Positions 1 through 5,796 of a DNA stretch of 7,421 nt are shown piece by piece. Origin of the DNA: Pseudomonadota bacterium (GTDB taxonomy: Bacteria; Pseudomonadota; Gammaproteobacteria; Steroidobacterales; Steroidobacteraceae). Every line of letters begins with the position of its first letter. Within the stretch, counting starts at the first letter, position 1. The position numbers and the translations under genes were made by a program. Location of the stretch: assembly GCA_021820785.1 (NCBI GenBank), contig JAKADE010000128.1, positions 1 through 7,421 of the forward strand. Reading direction: 5' to 3'. The notes beneath the pieces were generated by a model. The model was given only the letters and a program-made list of their open reading frames with translations. It did no database searches and was not told the DNA's origin.

Positions 1-919
1 GCAGCAACATATTGCAAACGAGCACCGGAAGTAGCAGCGCAATGGCCACGATGAACCAGCGGATGCGCAGACGGCTCTCCGGCGGGCTCACTCGATAACG
101 ATGCAGGAGATAGACGAGCGGAACGATCCAGACAATTCCCCCCAGCCCGAGCCAGAGAAACTGCACGGCGTTGTAGAGCGGCACCCGGTAGCCGAATGCG
201 ATCAGCAGTTGTGGTGCCGCTTCTGAGACATACAACAGCGCGAGCGTGACAAGATATGCCGCTCTGGATCTCCGGACAGTGTGAGAACTGGAACCCGCGT
301 GCACCAGCGCATCGGCCGTCATGTAGATGCCGAACAGCGCAACGGGCCCGCCGAGGAGGGTTGCGAGTGCCTCGCCCACCAAATTCCAGGGTGGGCTCAA
401 CGGGTGTGCTACTGCGCCCGCGCCGACCACGAGGCTTAGTGCGAACAGGCACAGTCCCCGGCTCGCCGCGGTCTCTCCCCGCCAGAGCATGAGCAACCCG
501 AAGAGGAGCGCGAAGCCGATGATCGTCCGGGATGCGACGGGTAATCCCGTGCCGGGCAGACCGGTAGCCGGGATGGCCTGCACCCTCACGCGCAATCGCT
601 GCGGGCCGCGCCGAACGCGGAACTCATAGTCCTGGCCGCGTGGAACATTGGGCGCTAGCAGCGCCGTGCGGCTCGGGAACGGCTGCTCCGGCAGCACAAT
701 CTGGTCGCCGACCCGCAGCGGGGATGTCGTGACGTTCGTCCAGACAGCGGTGACCTGGCAGGTGGCACCGCCGCAAGTGATTGAGAACGGCACCTGATTA
801 TGGTTGCTGGCGACGATCACCACGAATGCGAGTAGCGCCACCGCCGAAATGACGATCCGCAGCAACCACGGGCGAACATCGTGGGCGGGACTTCCGTTCG
901 ACAGCTTGGGATTGAGCAC
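1..919 (-). CDS. Polytopic membrane protein with PDZ-like extracytoplasmic domain, probable sensor (N-terminal 306 codons, 3' end outside window)
   Basis: An open minus-strand frame runs off the left edge without a stop. I chose the GTG at 919-917 because GAGGTG lies 8 bases upstream of it (928-933). An in-frame GTG at 964-962 has no such site, and the frame is closed by TGA at 1000-998. From the chosen start, hydrophobic segments lie near residues 18-37, 129-146, 155-172, 180-200, 219-243, 248-272 and 286-306. Between the first two is a polar region of about 90 residues with a Cys pair (C49, C54) and a stretch containing LRVGDQIVLPEQ and DYEFRVRRG, which reads like a PDZ fold. One TM, a PDZ-like domain, then several TMs is the layout described for ComP-type sensor histidine kinases, so a sensory role is inferred. 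No kinase or other output domain is visible in the window, and a different signalling or transport protein remains possible. That the frame is coding is well supported by its composition and hydrophobic pattern. Confidence 0.72.
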   Translation of the reverse strand, partial: MLNPKLSNGSPAHDVRPWLLRIVISAVALLAFVVIVASNHNQVPFSITCGGATCQVTAVWTNVTTSPLRVGDQIVLPEQPFPSRTALLAPNVPRGQDYEFRVRRGPQRLRVRVQAIPATGLPGTGLPVASRTIIGFALLFGLLMLWRGETAASRGLCLFALSLVVGAGAVAHPLSPPWNLVGEALATLLGGPVALFGIYMTADALVHAGSSSHTVRRSRAAYLVTLALLYVSEAAPQLLIAFGYRVPLYNAVQFLWLGLGGIVWIVPLVYLLHRYRVSPPESRLRIRWFIVAIALLLPVLVCNMLL

Positions 920-927
920 GTATCGGT

Positions 928-933
928 CACCTC
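928..933 (-). promoter_or_regulatory. Ribosome binding site deciding the start of the membrane sensor gene
   Basis: On the minus strand GAGGTG sits 8 bases before the GTG codon at 919-917. It matches the anti-Shine-Dalgarno pairing region and favours this start over the upstream GTG at 964-962, which has no purine-rich site. Confidence 0.5.
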
Positions 934-1146
934 GCCGGTCAATCTCAGGCGGGATTCTAATCACTGCGCTGAATGTTTGCTCGCAGGAGAACGCCTCTCA
1001 GCGCAGATCCGGGGAGCCGACCCCGCTCAACGTTTGTGCCCATCGGCGGTGCGGCACGAATTTTCCTTTCATCATGCCGGCTGCGGCAACATCTCAGGGG
1101 GAACGCCGCACAAGGCTTTATTGTTCTACCGGCATCGACGGAAAGA

Positions 1147-1212
1147 CTATTTGTTCAAGGCAGGTCTAAAATCCGGCGCCCCCCATTCCAGGTCGGCCAT
1201 CATTGAGACCAT
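1147..1212 (-). CDS. Possible small peptide of 21 residues, unrecognised
   Basis: The minus-strand ATG at 1212-1210 is preceded by GGAG with a 7-base spacer (1220-1223), a good ribosome binding site, and the frame ends at TAG (1149-1147). The peptide begins MVSMMADL and ends EWGAPDFRPALNK. It has no signal peptide or membrane segment and matches no family I recognise. It lies between glmS and the sensor gene on the same strand, and a 12-base direct repeat flanks it on both sides. A frame this short can arise by chance, so the only support is the ribosome binding site and the position. Confidence 0.22.
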   Translation of the reverse strand: MVSMMADLEWGAPDFRPALNK

Positions 1213-1263
1213 CCTGTGACTCCGGGGGAGAAACGCACGTCGGCTGCGGCAAGTGCCCCTTTT

Positions 1264-1281
1264 ATCCCGTCTTTTCGGGAT
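1264..1281. repeat. 6-bp inverted repeat (hairpin) downstream of glmS
   Basis: ATCCCG (1264-1269) and CGGGAT (1276-1281) are perfect complements around a 6-base loop. In a glmS transcript the hairpin would be followed by AAAAGGGG rather than U residues, so it is not a canonical intrinsic terminator. It could still block 3' exonucleases or help stop transcription. Confidence 0.4.
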
Positions 1282-1286
1282 CCAAG

Positions 1287-1351
1287 AAGGACCATTTGAC
1301 TTTTCGGCTCATGGAAAGAGCATTTGTCCCAAACAAGACTTTAATGTCCTT
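1287..1351. repeat. Imperfect long-range inverted repeat in the glmS 3' region
   Basis: AAGGACCATT (1287-1296) pairs with AATGTCCTT (1343-1351) with one bulged base, starting 14 bases past the glmS stop. A smaller GCTC/GAGC stem (1307-1310 with 1318-1321) lies inside. The glmS mRNA 3' end could fold into a branched structure here. No T-run follows, so its role as a terminator is uncertain. Confidence 0.35.
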
Positions 1352-1364
1352 CTCTAGTTGCGGG

Positions 1365-3197
1365 TTATTCGACCGTCACACTCTTTGCGAGATTGCGCGG
1401 CTGATCGACGTCCGTGCCCTTCAGGATCGCTACGTGGTACGCGAGGAGCTGCAGCGGCACGGTGTAGACGGCCGGCGCCTGGAAGTAGGTGACGTGTTTC
1501 GGCATCTCGATGACTGTCACCCCATCGCTCGGCTGCAGACCGGATTCCGGATCGGCGAACACGATCAGTTCTCCGCCGCGGGCACGCACTTCCATGAGGT
1601 TCGACTTCAGTTTCTCGAGCAGGTCGTTGTTCGGCGCCACCGCAATGACCGGCATATCGGCGTCGACGAGCGCCAGCGGACCGTGCTTGAGCTCACCCGC
1701 CGGGTAGCTCTCGGCATGAATGTAGGAGATTTCCTTCAGCTTCAGCGCACCTTCCATCGCGATCGGATACAGCGCTCCGCGACCGAGGAACAGCGTGTGG
1801 TGCTTGTCCGCGAAGCGTTCCGCCAGCCGATGAATGAGCGGATCGAGGGTGAGCACCTTTTCGATCATGCCGGGGAGTTCGACGAGACGACTCACCAGTC
1901 CGTGTTCGCGCTCGGCATCGGCACCGTGGTGCCGCGCCAGTGCAATGGTCAGCATCGCGAGCGCCGTCAGCTGGGTCGTGAACGCCTTGGTCGATGCGAC
2001 GCCGATTTCCGGTCCGGCACGCGTCAGCATCACCAGATCGGATTCGCGCACCAGAGAGCTCTCCGGGACGTTGCAGATCGCGAGCGTGGAGAGGTAGCCC
2101 GACTGGCGAGCAAGCCGTAGAGCGGCGAGCGTATCGGCGGTCTCGCCCGACTGCGAGATGGTCACGAACAACGTGTCTTGAGGAACCAGTGGATTGCGGT
2201 AGCGGTACTCGCTGGCAATGTCGACAGCGCACGGAATGCGGCAGATCTGCTCGATGAAATACCGCACGACTGAGGCGGCGTGGTAGCTCGTGCCGCAGGC
2301 CACGATGTGCACACAGGCCGTGCGCTTGAAGATCTCGGCGGCCGCCGGGCCGAAGGCGGCTTCGAGCAGCCGGCCATTGGCGACGCGCTCCGCCAGGGTA
2401 TCGGCGATGGCGCGCGGCTGCTCGTGGATCTCCTTGAGCATGAAGTGCCGGTAAGGGCCCTTCTCGGCGGCATCGGCGCTGAGATCGCTCTCGCGCACCG
2501 GCCGTTCGACCGGGTGGCCGCCTTGATCGATGATCCGCACCGACGTGCGGCGGATCTCCGCGATGTCGCCCTCTTCGAGGAACATGAACCGCCGGGTCAC
2601 CGGCAGAAGCGCCGCGACATCGGAGGCCACGAAGTTTTCCTCGACGCCCAGACCGATGACGACCGGACAGCCGGCGCGGGCGACCAACAGGCGGTCGGGC
2701 TCGCGTTCGCTGATCACCGCAAGGGCGTACGCGCCCTGGAGTTCCGCGACGGTCGCGCGCACGGCGGCGAGCAGATCGTGCCCGCCCTGCAGGTGGTGGT
2801 GAATGCGGTGGGCGATGACTTCGGTGTCCGTTTCGGACTCGAACCGGTAGCCCTGACGCTCGAGGTCTGCGCGCAGGGCTTCATGGTTCTCGATGATGCC
2901 GTTGTGAACGATGGCGATGCCGGCCTGCGACAGGTGCGGATGGGCGTTGCGCTCACTCGGGGCGCCGTGCGTTGCCCAACGCGTATGCGCAATGCCGAGG
3001 GCGCCGCCGGCAGGGGCAGTTGCAAGGGCCTCCTCGAGTTTCCTCACCTTGCCGACGGTACGCACACGGACCAGCTTGCCGCCGCCGATCACGGCCAGAC
3101 CCGCCGAGTCGTATCCGCGGTATTCCAGACGGCGCAGGCCCTCGATGAGGACCGGGACGATGTTGCGCTCGGCAATGGCGCCGACGATTCCGCACAT
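1365..3197 (-). CDS. glmS: Glutamine--fructose-6-phosphate aminotransferase (isomerizing), GlmS
   Basis: Cytosolic enzyme making glucosamine-6-phosphate and glutamate from fructose-6-phosphate and glutamine, the first step towards UDP-GlcNAc. The protein is 610 residues; the family is about 609. The start is set at 3197-3195 because the class II amidotransferase nucleophile must be Cys2 (MCGIVGA), exposed after Met removal; GAAGG lies 8 bases upstream. An in-frame ATG at 3329 would add 44 residues and bury the nucleophile. The glutaminase domain (about 2-220) shows HTRWATHG (71-78), HNGIIEN (98-104) and ETDTEVIAH (122-130). The first SIS domain has CGTSYHA (301-307), SQSGETADT (348-356) and ASTKAFTTQ (401-409). 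The second has LGRG (471-474) and the isomerase residues E489 and H505, and the conserved tail [10 protein letters not shown] carries K605. All key residues are present. The gene is separated from glmU by an opposite-strand gene, so it probably has its own promoter in 3198-3489. No glmS ribozyme is evident, as expected outside Firmicutes and related phyla. Confidence 0.98.
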   Translation of the reverse strand: MCGIVGAIAERNIVPVLIEGLRRLEYRGYDSAGLAVIGGGKLVRVRTVGKVRKLEEALATAPAGGALGIAHTRWATHGAPSERNAHPHLSQAGIAIVHNGIIENHEALRADLERQGYRFESETDTEVIAHRIHHHLQGGHDLLAAVRATVAELQGAYALAVISEREPDRLLVARAGCPVVIGLGVEENFVASDVAALLPVTRRFMFLEEGDIAEIRRTSVRIIDQGGHPVERPVRESDLSADAAEKGPYRHFMLKEIHEQPRAIADTLAERVANGRLLEAAFGPAAAEIFKRTACVHIVACGTSYHAASVVRYFIEQICRIPCAVDIASEYRYRNPLVPQDTLFVTISQSGETADTLAALRLARQSGYLSTLAICNVPESSLVRESDLVMLTRAGPEIGVASTKAFTTQLTALAMLTIALARHHGADAEREHGLVSRLVELPGMIEKVLTLDPLIHRLAERFADKHHTLFLGRGALYPIAMEGALKLKEISYIHAESYPAGELKHGPLALVDADMPVIAVAPNNDLLEKLKSNLMEVRARGGELIVFADPESGLQPSDGVTVIEMPKHVTYFQAPAVYTVPLQLLAYHVAILKGTDVDQPRNLAKSVTVE

Positions 3198-3205
3198 GAA
3201 TGAGG

Positions 3206-3210
3206 CCTTC
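3206..3210 (-). promoter_or_regulatory. Ribosome binding site of glmS
   Basis: On the minus strand GAAGG stands 8 bases before the ATG at 3197-3195. It supports the start that puts the catalytic cysteine at position 2, against the longer frame from 3329. Confidence 0.6.
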
Positions 3211-3371
3211 GGGCTCGACAGGGGACGGACAGTTTGCCTCAAGTCGGCCCGCGCGGACGCAGCAACCGCGCACGGTTCCCTGGAGCGGTGGGATGAGGGC
3301 CCCCAGAAGTCACTCAGTCCCCGGTCCATGGTTCACCTGGCCGTGGTTGGCGCTTTTTTGAGACATTTCGC

Positions 3372-3394
3372 CGCCTAAATGCGCGTCTTAGGCG
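3372..3394. repeat. 7-bp perfect inverted repeat, operator candidate
   Basis: CGCCTAA (3372-3378) and TTAGGCG (3388-3394) are perfect complements separated by 9 bases. The 23-base dyad lies in the divergent glmS/CHAD promoter region. The 16-base centre-to-centre arm distance would suit a dimeric regulator, or it could form an RNA hairpin in a leader. No known operator was recognised. Confidence 0.45.
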
Positions 3395-3415
3395 CTCGTT
3401 CGGCGAGTATCCTCG

Positions 3416-3448
3416 TTGACCAAGGCAGTGCCCCGAGGCCCCGGTCAA
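3416..3448. repeat. 6-bp inverted repeat TTGACC...GGTCAA
   Basis: TTGACC (3416-3421) and GGTCAA (3443-3448) are perfect complements 21 bases apart, 42 bases before the CHAD start codon. Each arm also resembles a -35 box on its own strand, but no -10 element follows at the right distance. It could be a paired regulator site or chance. Confidence 0.3.
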
Positions 3449-3489
3449 TGCGGATAGACCGTCGTGGCTCGCCTGCGTAGCGTGGCACG

Positions 3490-4383
3490 ATGAGTGCGCT
3501 TCATGCCGCCGCGCGCGCCCCCCTCCCGGACGTGCGTCGCATCACCTGGGACAGCCTGGCAGATGCGATCGCCCTGCTGGGGGAGCATCCCCTGTCCGAT
3601 CGGGCGGTCCATGGTGTGCGCAAGGATCTGAAGCGTGCGCGGGCGATGCTGCGATTGATGCGCGCAGGTCTCGGGGAGCGCGAATATCACCAGCGGAATG
3701 CGGCGCTGCGGGACGCAGCCCGTCACCTCAGTGCGGCGCGCGACAGCAAGGTCCTGCTCGACACCCTGAGCAATCTGCCGCTGCACGGTGCCGCCCCGGA
3801 TCTGCGCTCGCGCCTGCGCAAGGAGCATGCCCTGGCGCGCAGCAGCCTGCGGGCGGAAATGTCTTCGGTGAAGCGTGCCCGCAAGATCCTGCGCACCGTC
3901 AGGCGCGAGTTGCCCGAGGCATCCGAGATGCGCTGCGACTGGCGGGTCCTGCAGAACGGTCTGCGGCGGGTGTATGCACGGGCACGCGCCGCGCTCGCGC
4001 AGGCGCGTCTGCACCCGACGGCAGAGAACCTGCATGAACTGCGCAAGCAGACGAAGTACCTCTGGCACCAATTGCAGGCGCTCACGCCGGCACGCCGGCG
4101 TGAGACGCCGCCGCTGGTGGCGGCCGCACATCGACTTTCCGATGTGCTAGGGGCTGAACACGATCTCGCCACTCTGCGCGCCCGCACATTCGAGGTTCCA
4201 ATGCGCAGCGCCACTCGAGCGCGGCTGCTCTCGCAGATCGATGCGCGCAGCGACCGAATGCTCGATCAAGCGACGACGCTCGCGTCACATCTCTATCGTG
4301 ACCCACCCGCCGAGTTTGCGGCACGTGCCCTGCGCGGATCGGCGCGGTGCCGCGTCGTGCGACGCGCCTCTACCTCTTCTTGA
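3490..4383 (+). CDS. CHAD-domain protein, predicted polyphosphate binding
   Basis: 297-residue all-helical basic protein, rich in Arg, Ala and Leu. The CHAD (conserved histidine alpha-helical domain) signature is seen in both halves: VHGVRKDLKRARAMLRLMR at 40-58, RHLSAARDSK at 78-87, LHELRKQTKYLWHQLQ at 181-196 and LSDVLGAEHDLATLR at 216-230, with conserved His and Lys/Arg positions on the helices. CHAD proteins bind inorganic polyphosphate and can associate with polyphosphate granules. No CYTH (triphosphatase) domain is fused here and no signal peptide is present, so a cytoplasmic stand-alone polyphosphate binder is inferred. An in-frame TAG four codons upstream makes ATG 3490 the earliest start. 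The ribosome binding site is poor (no clear GGAG), so expression may be low. The gene is divergent from glmS and convergent with glmU, overlapping the glmU end by 14 bases. Its Arg/Ser-rich last 20 residues overlap that junction and look unconstrained. Confidence 0.88.
   Translation: MSALHAAARAPLPDVRRITWDSLADAIALLGEHPLSDRAVHGVRKDLKRARAMLRLMRAGLGEREYHQRNAALRDAARHLSAARDSKVLLDTLSNLPLHGAAPDLRSRLRKEHALARSSLRAEMSSVKRARKILRTVRRELPEASEMRCDWRVLQNGLRRVYARARAALAQARLHPTAENLHELRKQTKYLWHQLQALTPARRRETPPLVAAAHRLSDVLGAEHDLATLRARTFEVPMRSATRARLLSQIDARSDRMLDQATTLASHLYRDPPAEFAARALRGSARCRVVRRASTSS
4081..4104. repeat. 24-base palindrome with 11-bp arms inside the CHAD gene
   Basis: CTCACGCCGGC (4081-4091) and GCCGGCGTGAG (4094-4104) are perfect complements around the two bases AC. 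It is codon-aligned and encodes residues 197-204 (LTPARRRE), in the linker between the second CHAD signature helix and the following helix. No T-run follows on either strand, so it is not a standard terminator. Confidence 0.7.
4351..4381 (+). terminator. Terminator-like hairpin at the CHAD/glmU convergent junction
   Basis: CGCGTCG (4351-4357) and CGACGCG (4360-4366) form a perfect 7-bp dyad inside the last CHAD codons, followed on the plus strand by a pyrimidine tract (CCTCTACCTCTTCTT). On the minus strand the same hairpin begins 3 bases past the glmU stop but lacks a U-run. It may help end transcription of one or both genes. The tract is C-rich rather than a true T-run, so confidence is low. 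Confidence 0.3.
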
Positions 4384-5761
4384 CCGGCCGCCGCCAACCG
4401 TCGATGGTGGCCTGCCGCGCCCGCGCGATCGTGAGCTTGTTCGCCGGCACCTCGCGCGTGACGGTCGATCCGGCTGCAATCGTGGCGCCCTCGCCCACCG
4501 TGATGGGTGCGACCAGCACACTGTTCGAACCGGTATGCGCGCGATCTCCAATGCGCGTATGGTGTTTGTTGGCGCCGTCATAATTGGCGACGATGGTGCC
4601 GGCGCCAACGTTGACCTGCGCGCCGACTTCGGCGTCGCCGACGTAGGAGAGATGGTTGGCCTTCGACTCGGTACCAAGCGTCGCGTTCTTGATTTCGACG
4701 AAGTTGCCGATGTGCACGCCGTCACCGAGCGCCGTAGTCGGCCGGATGCGCGAGAACGGCCCGACGCGCGCGCCACGGCCGATGGTCGCGCCCTCGAGCA
4801 CGCAATGCGCGAACAGTTCCGTGTCATCGCCGATCCGGCAATCGCGCAGAACACAACCCGGGCCAATCCGCACATTGTTGCCGAGCGTGACGTGGCCTTC
4901 CAGAACGACGTTAACGTCCAGGAATACATCTTGCCCATGCACGACTACACCGCGCACATCCACGCGCGCAGGATCGGCGACGGTCACGCCTGCGCGCATC
5001 AGCGTCCTGGCCGCATTGCGGCGGCACACCGCCTCGAGTTCGGCCAGCTGTTCCTTGTCGTTGACGCCGAGTGCTTCGATCGGGTCTGCCAGCATCACCG
5101 GCGTCACGGGGACACCGGAACGCGCGGCGAGTCCGATGACGTCCGTCAGGTAATACTCGCCCTGGGCGTTGTCATTGCGCAGCACCGCGAGCCATTGCTT
5201 CAGGAGCCGAGCCGGCGCGGCCAGCACCCCGGTATTGCATTCACCGATGCGCCGTTCGGCCGCCGAGGCGTCCTTGTGTTCGACGATCCGGGCCACGTGG
5301 CCGGCCGCATCGCGCACGATCCGCCCGTAACCGCTCGGGTCGGCCGGCTCCATGGTGAGGACCGCGAGCGCGCCCGCCGCCGCGATGTCCACGAGTCCGG
5401 CGAGCGACTGCGCGCGCAGCAGCGGCACGTCGCCGTAGAGCACCAGGACGGTGGCGCCATCTTCGAGCTCGGGAGCGGCCTGCTGCAGTGCATGCCCGGT
5501 GCCGAGCTGCTGCGCCTGATGCACCCACTTCAACCCAGCTTCGGGAAAGGCGGCGCGGACCTGCTCCCCGCCGTGTCCGTAGACGATGTGGATGGCCGCC
5601 GGCGACAGCGCCCGCGCCGTCTGAAGCACGTGGGCGAGCAGCGTGCGTCCTGCCAGGCTCTGCAGGACCTTCGGCCAGCGGGATTTCATCCGCTTGCCTT
5701 CGCCTGCGGCCAGAATGACGACCGAGAGCGCCGCGCCTGGCGCGGCTGCGGGGGTGTTCAT
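4370..5761 (-). CDS. glmU: Bifunctional N-acetylglucosamine-1-phosphate uridyltransferase / glucosamine-1-phosphate acetyltransferase, GlmU
   Basis: Cytosolic enzyme making UDP-GlcNAc in two steps: acetyl-CoA-dependent acetylation of glucosamine-1-phosphate, then UTP-dependent uridylylation. The protein is 463 residues; E. coli GlmU has 456. The N-terminal nucleotidyltransferase domain (about 11-240) has LAAGEGKRMKSRWPKVL (17-33), QLGTGHA (85-91), YGDVPL (109-114), GYGRIV (144-149), EYYLTDVI (202-209) and N234. The C-terminal left-handed beta-helix (about 262-463) shows hexapeptide repeats, RIRPTT (338-343), NFVEIKNA (353-360), HLSYVGDAE (370-378, H370 the likely catalytic base) and NVGAGTIVANYDGANK (384-399). 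All expected residues are present. The start ATG 5761-5759 lies 35 bases after atpC, so the gene probably rides on the atp operon transcript. No clear Shine-Dalgarno is seen; that region is a palindrome (5764-5776). The N-terminal 11 residues are an Ala/Pro-rich extension. Its end overlaps the convergent CHAD gene. Confidence 0.98.
   Translation of the reverse strand: MNTPAAAPGAALSVVILAAGEGKRMKSRWPKVLQSLAGRTLLAHVLQTARALSPAAIHIVYGHGGEQVRAAFPEAGLKWVHQAQQLGTGHALQQAAPELEDGATVLVLYGDVPLLRAQSLAGLVDIAAAGALAVLTMEPADPSGYGRIVRDAAGHVARIVEHKDASAAERRIGECNTGVLAAPARLLKQWLAVLRNDNAQGEYYLTDVIGLAARSGVPVTPVMLADPIEALGVNDKEQLAELEAVCRRNAARTLMRAGVTVADPARVDVRGVVVHGQDVFLDVNVVLEGHVTLGNNVRIGPGCVLRDCRIGDDTELFAHCVLEGATIGRGARVGPFSRIRPTTALGDGVHIGNFVEIKNATLGTESKANHLSYVGDAEVGAQVNVGAGTIVANYDGANKHHTRIGDRAHTGSNSVLVAPITVGEGATIAAGSTVTREVPANKLTIARARQATIDGWRRPVKKR
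5730..5746. repeat. 8-bp inverted repeat just inside glmU
   Basis: On the minus strand GCCGCGCC and GGCGCGGC flank a single A, from base 16 to base 32 of the glmU coding sequence. As RNA this gives a very GC-rich hairpin within the region a starting ribosome covers. It encodes part of the variable Ala-rich N-terminal extension. Confidence 0.5.
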
Positions 5762-5763
5762 GC

Positions 5764-5785
5764 GGCGATTATCGCCCGGACGGGC
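5764..5785 (-). promoter_or_regulatory. Overlapping hairpins in the atpC-glmU gap
   Basis: In the minus-strand transcript GCCCG-TC-CGGGC (5785-5774) is immediately followed by, and shares three bases with, GGCGAT-A-ATCGCC (5776-5764), which ends 2 bases before the glmU ATG. The second occupies the place where a Shine-Dalgarno would be expected, and none is seen. The two stems cannot both form fully. A role in tuning glmU translation relative to the atp genes is an inference. Confidence 0.35.
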
Positions 5786-5796
5786 ACGGTGCGCGA

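Larger units (their letters stand above)
920..1364. other. Intergenic stretch between glmS and the membrane sensor gene
   Basis: About 445 bases without a convincing long gene. It holds one possible 21-codon minus-strand ORF (1147-1212), a 12-base direct repeat cggctgcggcaa at 1078-1089 and 1241-1252, a CGGGG/CCCCG hairpin at 1010-1025, a 6-bp hairpin at 1264-1281 and an imperfect inverted repeat at 1287-1351 just beyond the glmS stop. The part nearest glmS (about 1290-1360) is visibly AT-richer than the genes. I found no convincing sigma-70 promoter for the sensor gene, no GG-N10-GC sigma-54 site with correct element spacing, and no hairpin followed by a T-run. Plus-strand frames across it look like chance frames. 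Confidence 0.6.
3198..3489. promoter_or_regulatory. Divergent intergenic region between glmS and the CHAD gene
   Basis: 292 bases that should carry promoters for leftward glmS and rightward CHAD transcription, since both genes start here. The half near glmS is GC-rich and would be a long 5' leader; the half near the CHAD gene has two inverted repeats (3372-3394 and 3416-3448). I checked for -35/-10 pairs on both strands. Isolated elements exist, such as GATACT on the minus strand at 3411-3406 and TTGACC on the plus strand at 3416-3421, but none has a partner at 16-18 bases. The promoter role is inferred from gene layout. Confidence 0.5.

Noticed and set aside
998..1075. 25-codon minus-strand ORF in frame with, and just before, the sensor gene
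   Set aside because: No ribosome binding site at its ATG pair and no recognisable peptide features; most likely chance open frame upstream of the sensor.
804..1219. Overlapping plus-strand ORFs of 77-121 codons
   Set aside because: They overlap the start of the minus-strand membrane gene, lack hydrophobic or domain patterns, and run through sequence that looks non-coding.
1230..1260. Possible sigma-54 promoter (GG-N10-GC) upstream of the sensor gene
   Set aside because: The GGGCAC and TTGC elements are directly adjacent rather than about five bases apart, so the spacing is wrong.
1203..2120. 305-codon plus-strand ORF antisense to the glmS 3' half
   Set aside because: Arg/His-rich shadow frame of a clear housekeeping gene, with no domain and no support for translation.
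2280..3203. 307-codon plus-strand ORF antisense to the glmS 5' half
   Set aside because: Shadow of glmS in the same mirrored frame; composition is atypical for a real protein.
3198..3329. 44-codon N-terminal extension of GlmS from ATG 3329
   Set aside because: It would bury the N-terminal cysteine nucleophile, which must become residue 1 after Met removal; a ribosome binding site precedes the internal ATG at 3197.
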